Shown piece by piece: positions 14,971 to 18,164 of a stretch of DNA of 18,164 nt. The translations under genes and the position numbers were made by a program. Source of the DNA: CAZKUN01 sp964555935 (GTDB lineage Bacteria > Armatimonadota > Zipacnadia > Zipacnadales > VGFC01); the NCBI GenBank assembly GCA_964555935.1, contig CAZKUN010000191.1, forward strand, positions 1-18,164. Direction: 5' to 3'. A model generated the notes under the pieces. That model did no database searches. It saw only the letters and a list, made by a program, of their open reading frames with translations, and was not told the origin of the DNA. Each line of letters begins with the position of its first letter. The first letter of the stretch is position 1.

Positions 14971-15786
14971 TCACATCACAATCGGCCCAGTGGGCCTCCC
15001 ATTCACGAACTGCTCTGCGATTGCGGTTGGACGCTCCCGCAGATCCTCCGGCGAGCCGATCTGCTCGACTCTGTGCTCGTGCAGCATAAGGACTTGATCC
15101 GCGACCCTGAACAGGTTCGCCACGTGGTGCGAGACGACGACCGACGTAACGCCCATATCATCCGCCAGGTGCAGTATCAGCCCGTCGATCACGCTTGCGA
15201 CGACCGGATCGAGTCCCGAACTGGGCTCGTCGTAGAGTATGATCTCCGGCTCGAGCGCCACCGCCCGCGCAATCCCAACCCGCTTCCTCATGCCGCCCGA
15301 CAGCTCGAACGGGCGCAGATTCTCGGATCCAGTCAGTCCTACCCGATCCAGGCAGTCCGTAACGATCTCGGCGATCTCCGCCTTGCCGAGCTTCGTGTGG
15401 CGCTGGAGCCCGAACGCGACGTTCTCAGCGACCGTCATCGAGTCGAACAACGCCGCGTACTGGAAACACATCCCAATCCGGCGTCGTACCTTCGTCAGCT
15501 TGCGCTCGCGCATCCGAGAGATATCGGTACCCGCGATTTCGACCGACCCCGCCGTGGGCTGGATCAGCCCCATTATCAACCGCAGCAGCGTGCTCTTCCC
15601 CGAGCCCGACATCCCCATGATACCAAAAACTTCGCCACGGTTCACGTCGAACGAAATATCTTCCACGATCAGCGCATCCTCGATCGTGTAGCCAACATTC
15701 CTCAGGCGGACGGGCGGAACCTCCGCGGCTGTCGCCGCGAACGGATCCCCGTCCTCGTGCTGGCTAAGGGCCGGCGTATCGTTCAT
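14971..15786 (-). CDS. mlaF: phospholipid ABC transporter ATP-binding protein
   Basis: MlaF is the cytoplasmic ATPase of the Mla transporter. The 271 residues carry Walker A GMSGSGKST (58-66), a Q-loop in MCFQYAALFDSMTV, the ABC signature LSGGMRKRVGIARA, and Walker B IILYDEPSSGLDP, followed by the switch histidine in VVSHH. LSGGMRKRV is typical of MCE-associated ATPases, which often have M-R-K/R where other importers have QQQR. The start is ATG at 15786, overlapping the stop of mlaE by four bases (ATGA, 15783-15786), so translation is likely coupled. The in-frame region upstream of that ATG is only the shadow of mlaE. Confidence 0.96.
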   Translation of the reverse strand: MNDTPALSQHEDGDPFAATAAEVPPVRLRNVGYTIEDALIVEDISFDVNRGEVFGIMGMSGSGKSTLLRLIMGLIQPTAGSVEIAGTDISRMRERKLTKVRRRIGMCFQYAALFDSMTVAENVAFGLQRHTKLGKAEIAEIVTDCLDRVGLTGSENLRPFELSGGMRKRVGIARAVALEPEIILYDEPSSGLDPVVASVIDGLILHLADDMGVTSVVVSHHVANLFRVADQVLMLHEHRVEQIGSPEDLRERPTAIAEQFVNGRPTGPIVM

Positions 15787-16559
15787 GGCTTGAAGAGCAA
15801 TTGGCTCAGAAAGTAGTCGCTCACGAACACCGCAAGAATCGAATGCACCACCGAACGCGTGGTGGCTTTGCCAACGTCTTCGGACGCTCTCTGGCAGAAC
15901 ATGCCCTGATGACATCCGACGATCGCAATGATGAGGCCAAAAAACACCGCCTTGGCTACGCCAGACGCGGCGGTCGCGAACTTGAGTTTTTCCGTGATCG
16001 ACGCGACATACATGCCCGTGGTCAAGACATTCGAGTCCATCGCATAGACCCAGCCGCCAGCCATGCCCGCCAGATCCCCCGCCACTGCCAGCGCCGGCAC
16101 CATGATGACGCAGGCGATGAGCCGCGGCACGACAAGATACGCAACTGGGCTCGTGGCCATGGCCCGAAGCGCGTCGATCTGCTCCGTGACCTTCATGGTG
16201 CCTATTTCCGCCGTGATCGCCGATCCCACGCGAGCAGCGACGACAACTGATGCGAGGACAGGCCCCAGCTCGCGGCACATTGTCTCCGCGACGAGCCACC
16301 CAATGAGCTGCTCGGCGCCCAACTGCGGCGCCTGCTGCCCAAAGTGGAACGCCATGACCATCCCCGTAAAGCCAAGCGTAATGACGACCAGCGGGAGCGA
16401 GCTGAAACCCGTCTCCGCCATCTGGTCAACAGTTTGCCGGTACGGGATCGCGCCGCGCACGGCAAACCCAAAAGCCTCAGCGGCGAGCCCCACCAACTGG
16501 CCCACATACTCGAGAGGTCGCAGAAGCAACTTGGCCGCCGACTTCTTGACTGCGCGCAC
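15783..16559 (-). CDS. mlaE: phospholipid ABC transporter permease
   Basis: The 258-residue protein is the MlaE/YrbE-type permease that forms the membrane core of the MCE transporter. Family blocks: GFTGMVMAFHFGQQ, the EMCRELGPVLASVVVAARVGSAITAEIGTM-type segment (about 93-121, including the conserved REL-GPVL and AR-G-AI-AE-GTM patterns), and KAVFFGLIIAIVGCHQG. About five hydrophobic segments are visible after an amphipathic N-terminal helix. The start is GTG at 16559; GAGGTG lies upstream at a somewhat long spacing. It is the first gene of the 12-gene minus-strand cluster, about 155 nt downstream of the expected transcript start. Confidence 0.95.
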   Translation of the reverse strand: MRAVKKSAAKLLLRPLEYVGQLVGLAAEAFGFAVRGAIPYRQTVDQMAETGFSSLPLVVITLGFTGMVMAFHFGQQAPQLGAEQLIGWLVAETMCRELGPVLASVVVAARVGSAITAEIGTMKVTEQIDALRAMATSPVAYLVVPRLIACVIMVPALAVAGDLAGMAGGWVYAMDSNVLTTGMYVASITEKLKFATAASGVAKAVFFGLIIAIVGCHQGMFCQRASEDVGKATTRSVVHSILAVFVSDYFLSQLLFKP

Positions 16560-16720
16560 GTCGGCCGCACCTCACGCCGTGGTAAAACGAATACAACCGA
16601 CACGCGAGTGCCGGCGATTCACACAGGGAAGCTGTATTAGGCAGGGGTGTCAACGTCCTGCTGGGCACATGCCACCGAGGTCGGCCGCCTATCTCGGACC
16701 GACATGCCCCCTCCCATGGC

Positions 16721-16750
16721 ATTATAGGGGTGGTGCGGGGCCAGTGTCAA
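16721..16750 (-). promoter_or_regulatory. perfect-consensus sigma70-type promoter upstream of mlaE
   Basis: On the minus strand, TTGACA (16750-16745) and TATAAT (16726-16721) both match the housekeeping consensus at all six positions, with an 18-bp spacer. Transcription would begin near 16714 and enter mlaE at 16559. It is the only clear promoter upstream of the cluster that ends with purN. Confidence 0.8.
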
Positions 16751-16846
16751 GGACGCCCCGCGGGCCCCACGTGCCCCCAACAGAGCACGGTCGCGACCCC
16801 GATTTCGACAAGATCCAGCGCGCTGAGCCCCACCCCCGAAATGGGG

Positions 16847-16875
16847 TTGAAATGCTCTTGGCAATATGCTATCAT
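16847..16875 (+). promoter_or_regulatory. sigma70-type promoter of the tRNA cluster
   Basis: TTGAAA (16847-16852) and TATCAT (16870-16875), five of six consensus matches each, are separated by exactly 17 bp. The tRNA-Ser gene begins 11 bp after the -10 hexamer, a normal distance for a tRNA promoter. Confidence 0.75.
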
Positions 16876-16885
16876 AGCGGCTCGC

Positions 16886-16977
16886 GGGGAGCTGGCCGAG
16901 TGGCTTAAGGCGATCGCCTGCTAAGCGATTATCGGGGGATTCCTCGATCCCGGGTTCGAATCCCGGGCTCTCCGCCA
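16886..16977 (+). tRNA. tRNA-Ser (GCU)
   Basis: A class II tRNA with an encoded CCA. Acceptor stem GGGGAGC pairs with GCTCTCC (one G-T pair), D-arm GGCCGAGTGGCTTAAGGC, anticodon GCT at 16920-16922 in the loop CTGCTAA, long variable arm, T-arm CCGGGTTCGAATCCCGG. It reads AGC/AGU codons. Confidence 0.97.
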
Positions 16978-17001
16978 GATACAAATGGCAGCGTTGAGCG
17001 T

Positions 17002-17078
17002 GTGCTCGTAGCGCAATTGGATAGCGCACCTGACTACGGATCAGGAGGTTGCAGGTTCGAATCCTGCCGAGCACGCCA
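17002..17078 (+). tRNA. tRNA-Arg (ACG)
   Basis: 77 nt including encoded CCA. Acceptor GTGCTCG/CGAGCAC, anticodon ACG at 17036-17038 in the loop CTACGGA, T-arm GCAGGTTCGAATCCTGC. The A34 of this tRNA is the classical bacterial substrate of TadA, encoded about 340 bp downstream; after deamination to inosine it reads CGU, CGC and CGA. Confidence 0.97.
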
Positions 17079-17100
17079 TTTGCCTAGTCATTTCCGAAGC

Positions 17101-17177
17101 GCGCCCGTAGCTCAGCTGGATAGAGCGCTAGCCTCCGGAGCTAGAAGTCGCGCGTTCGAATCGCGCCGGGCGCGCCA
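17101..17177 (+). tRNA. tRNA-Arg (CCG)
   Basis: 77 nt including encoded CCA. Acceptor GCGCCCG/CGGGCGC, D-arm GCTCAGCTGGATAGAGC, anticodon stem CTAGC/GCTAG with anticodon CCG at 17135-17137, T-arm GCGCGTTCGAATCGCGC. It reads CGG. Confidence 0.97.
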
Positions 17178-17307
17178 GACGCTAAGCAAACCCACCGCCT
17201 CGGCGACGTGTCGCCTGTCCGCATGATGCATCCGCGGACCCCGGGGCGGCTATTATTGTTATGGTGCCAATGGCCCACATGGGGCCTGCCGCGGAAAGCA
17301 CGGTTTC

Positions 17308-17384
17308 GCCCCCGTAGCTCAGCTGGATAGAGCGGCAACCTCCTAAGTTGAAGGTCGCCTGTTCGAATCAGGCCGGGGGCGCCA
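17308..17384 (+). tRNA. tRNA-Arg (CCU)
   Basis: 77 nt including encoded CCA. Acceptor GCCCCCG/CGGGGGC, D-arm GCTCAGCTGGATAGAGC, anticodon CCT at 17342-17344 in the loop CTCCTAA, T-arm GCCTGTTCGAATCAGGC. The anticodon stem has one G-A mismatch at its top. It reads AGG. A 130-bp spacer (17178-17307) with an AT-rich TATTATTGTTATGG patch precedes it and may hold its own weak promoter. Confidence 0.95.
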
Positions 17385-17413
17385 TAATCCTCCGGCGCCG
17401 GGCGGGAGACACA

Positions 17414-17935
17414 GTGCCAGCCGACGAGCGAGACAGGTGGATGCGCGAGGCGTTGCGTCTTGCCCGTGCGGAGGTTGGAGACGTCCCGGTCGGGGCCGTT
17501 GTGATCTGCAGTGGCGAGGTTGTCGGCCGCGGCGGAAACGCCCGCGAGGTGGACGCCGACCCGACGGGCCACGCCGAGGTCGTAGCGCTCAGAGGGGCCG
17601 CCAAGGCCATCGGGCGATGGAACCTCAGCGGGTGCGATTTATACGTTACGCTCGAGCCGTGCGCGATGTGCGCGGGAGCCATCATTCTCGCTCGCATCAG
17701 CCGGCTCGTTTACGGAGCCTCCGATCCGAAAGCGGGGGCGTGTGGCTCAGCGCTAGACGTGCTGGGCAACTCCAGGCTGAACCATCGCGTGGAAGTCGTA
17801 TCAGGTGTGCAGGCCAAGGAAGCCGGTGGACTCCGCACGACTCGAAATCGTGTGGCGGCGCTTTCGCGTCGCTCGTGGGTTCGAATCCCACCCTCTCCGC
17901 CATATACCGTAGACCGTCACCCCCAAGCTGCGTGA
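17414..17935 (+). CDS. tadA: tRNA-specific adenosine deaminase with tRNA-derived C-terminal tail
   Basis: TadA is a zinc deaminase that turns A34 of tRNA-Arg(ACG) into inosine. The catalytic motif is complete: H53 and E55 in GHAEVVAL, C83 and C86 in EPCAMCAGAI. Also typical are WNL (69-71) and VYGASDPKAGACGS (99-112). The family-like sequence ends at EVVSGVQAKEAGGL (residue 140), where relatives continue with a Leu/Phe-rich final helix of roughly LL-x-FF-type. Here the frame instead runs through a tRNA-Ser 3' part, giving the tail RTTRNR..SWVRIPPSPPY and a stop at 17935. The start is GTG at 17414, with GGGAG six bases upstream; it lies 30 bp after tRNA-Arg(CCU). ATG at 17441 is the alternative. 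The active site is intact, but lack of the last helix may affect tRNA binding. Confidence 0.9.
   Translation: MPADERDRWMREALRLARAEVGDVPVGAVVICSGEVVGRGGNAREVDADPTGHAEVVALRGAAKAIGRWNLSGCDLYVTLEPCAMCAGAIILARISRLVYGASDPKAGACGSALDVLGNSRLNHRVEVVSGVQAKEAGGLRTTRNRVAALSRRSWVRIPPSPPYTVDRHPQAA
17836..17902 (+). pseudogene. tRNA-Ser (CGA) lacking a recognisable 5' part
   Basis: From the anticodon stem onward this is a good class II tRNA: stem CACGA/TCGTG with anticodon CGA at 17843-17845, a 7-bp variable arm GCGGCGC/GCGTCGC with loop TTTC, T-arm GTGGGTTCGAATCCCAC, acceptor 3' strand CCTCTCC, discriminator G and encoded CCA. The matching 5' acceptor strand GGAGAGG and a normal serine D-arm are absent; at that distance (17809-17815) GCAGGCC gives only four of seven pairs. 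The bases there code for conserved TadA residues instead. It is probably a truncated tRNA or a misassembly. A program tolerant of mismatches may call a full tRNA from about 17809. Confidence 0.75.
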
Positions 17936-17944
17936 GGAGCGCGC

Positions 17945-18164
17945 GTGTCAGAGATTACGCCAACTAAAGGCCAGCGACGTCGGCCATCAGCGAAGTTGAA
18001 GCTCGAAGTCGCCGTCATTGCCATCGTCTGCCTCGTCGCCGGTCTTGCAATCGGCTACCAGCAGGGCGTTCGGAGCGGCAAACAGCAGAGCGCGGGCATG
18101 TCCGGCGCCCCCCACGGGATGGGCGCAGGCATGGGTGGAGCCATGGCCGCCGAGGATGATCCTC
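17945..18164 (+). CDS. membrane-anchored protein, partial at window end
   Basis: An open frame starts at GTG 17945, with GAGGAG five bases upstream (overlapping the tadA stop region), and runs out of the window without a stop. The 73 visible residues have a basic N-terminus (KGQRRRPSAKLKLE), one transmembrane helix (VAVIAIVCLVAGLAIGY), then a Gln/Gly/Met-rich stretch with repeated GM pairs (SGAPHGMGAGMGGAMAAEDD). The topology suggests a periplasmic domain beyond the end. I do not recognise the family. A tetratricopeptide-type or cytochrome-biogenesis-type protein is possible from the general layout, but nothing visible proves it. Confidence 0.7.
   Translation, partial: MSEITPTKGQRRRPSAKLKLEVAVIAIVCLVAGLAIGYQQGVRSGKQQSAGMSGAPHGMGAGMGGAMAAEDDP

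Larger units (their letters stand above)
16560..16885. other. divergent intergenic region between mlaE and the tRNA cluster
   Basis: These 326 bases hold no credible gene. They contain two divergent promoters, one for the mla cluster on the minus strand (16721-16750) and one for the tRNAs on the plus strand (16847-16875), plus a leader of about 155 nt in front of mlaE with no recognisable riboswitch. Confidence 0.7.

Noticed and set aside
16637..17074. Minus-strand open frame with phrases such as GRIRTCNLLIRSQVRYP
   Set aside because: It is the antisense of tRNA genes, a well-known source of false proteins; it shows no coding features outside the tRNAs.
17141..17572. Minus-strand open frame containing GLIRTGDLQLRRLPLYPAELRG
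   Set aside because: Antisense of tRNA-Arg genes and of tadA; a typical spurious tRNA-derived protein.
17697..17903. Minus-strand open frame beginning MAERVGFEPTSDAK
   Set aside because: Antisense of the tRNA-Ser T-arm and acceptor, not a gene.
1..18164. CRISPR arrays, insertion sequences, defence or phage genes
   Set aside because: No spaced direct repeats, transposase, integrase or nuclease-type genes were seen; all large frames are accounted for.

Overview
The window reads as high-GC bacterial chromosome from an uncultured, metagenome-type assembly; it contains a 10-N scaffold gap at 6260-6269. An MCE-type envelope lipid transporter and PEP-CTERM sorting signals both point to a diderm (outer-membrane-bearing) organism. 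PEP-CTERM proteins together with this style of MlaD occur in phyla such as Armatimonadota, Planctomycetota and related candidate lineages, but the phylum cannot be fixed from this sequence alone. No mobile element, CRISPR array or defence system was seen.

Layout. (1) 1-1080: a lone sugar-phosphate isomerase/epimerase-like gene on the minus strand with a hairpin downstream. (2) 1207-4263: a tandem pair of paralogous minus-strand genes for envelope proteins with an N-terminal hydrophobic segment, a conserved domain I do not recognise, a long Pro/Ala-rich stretch, a Gln/Lys-rich linker and a C-terminal PEP-CTERM signal. Each has a near-identical GC-rich hairpin just downstream and a shared 17-bp element (GATACA-N5-TTTACA) about 100 bp upstream. 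The second copy is broken by a perfect 16-bp tandem duplication; removing one unit restores the frame. (3) 4371-16559: twelve minus-strand genes with gaps of at most about 63 bp, transcribed as mlaE-mlaF-mlaD-rplI-dnaB-purD-purE-purF-pabB-pabA-pabC-purN. A perfect-consensus sigma70-type promoter (TTGACA-N18-TATAAT) lies upstream of mlaE. (4) 16847-17384: a plus-strand promoter and four tRNA genes, Ser(GCU), Arg(ACG), Arg(CCG) and Arg(CCU). (5) 17414-18164: tadA, whose 3' end runs into the 3' part of a tRNA-Ser(CGA) gene, then the start of a membrane-anchored protein cut by the window end.

How the genes fit together. PurF, PurD, PurN and PurE supply steps 1, 2, 3 and part of step 6 of purine synthesis. 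PabB/PabA/PabC make p-aminobenzoate for folate, and folate supplies the formyl group used by PurN. RplI and DnaB form the familiar ribosome/replication pair. MlaE/MlaF/MlaD form a phospholipid transporter in which MlaD appears to carry its own outer-membrane beta-barrel, so it could bridge the envelope alone. TadA makes inosine at position 34 of tRNA-Arg(ACG), which is encoded about 340 bp upstream of it.

The observations most worth a second look are the MlaD bridge protein, the tadA/tRNA-Ser fusion, the 16-bp duplication in the second PEP-CTERM gene, and the paired control elements of the two PEP-CTERM genes.
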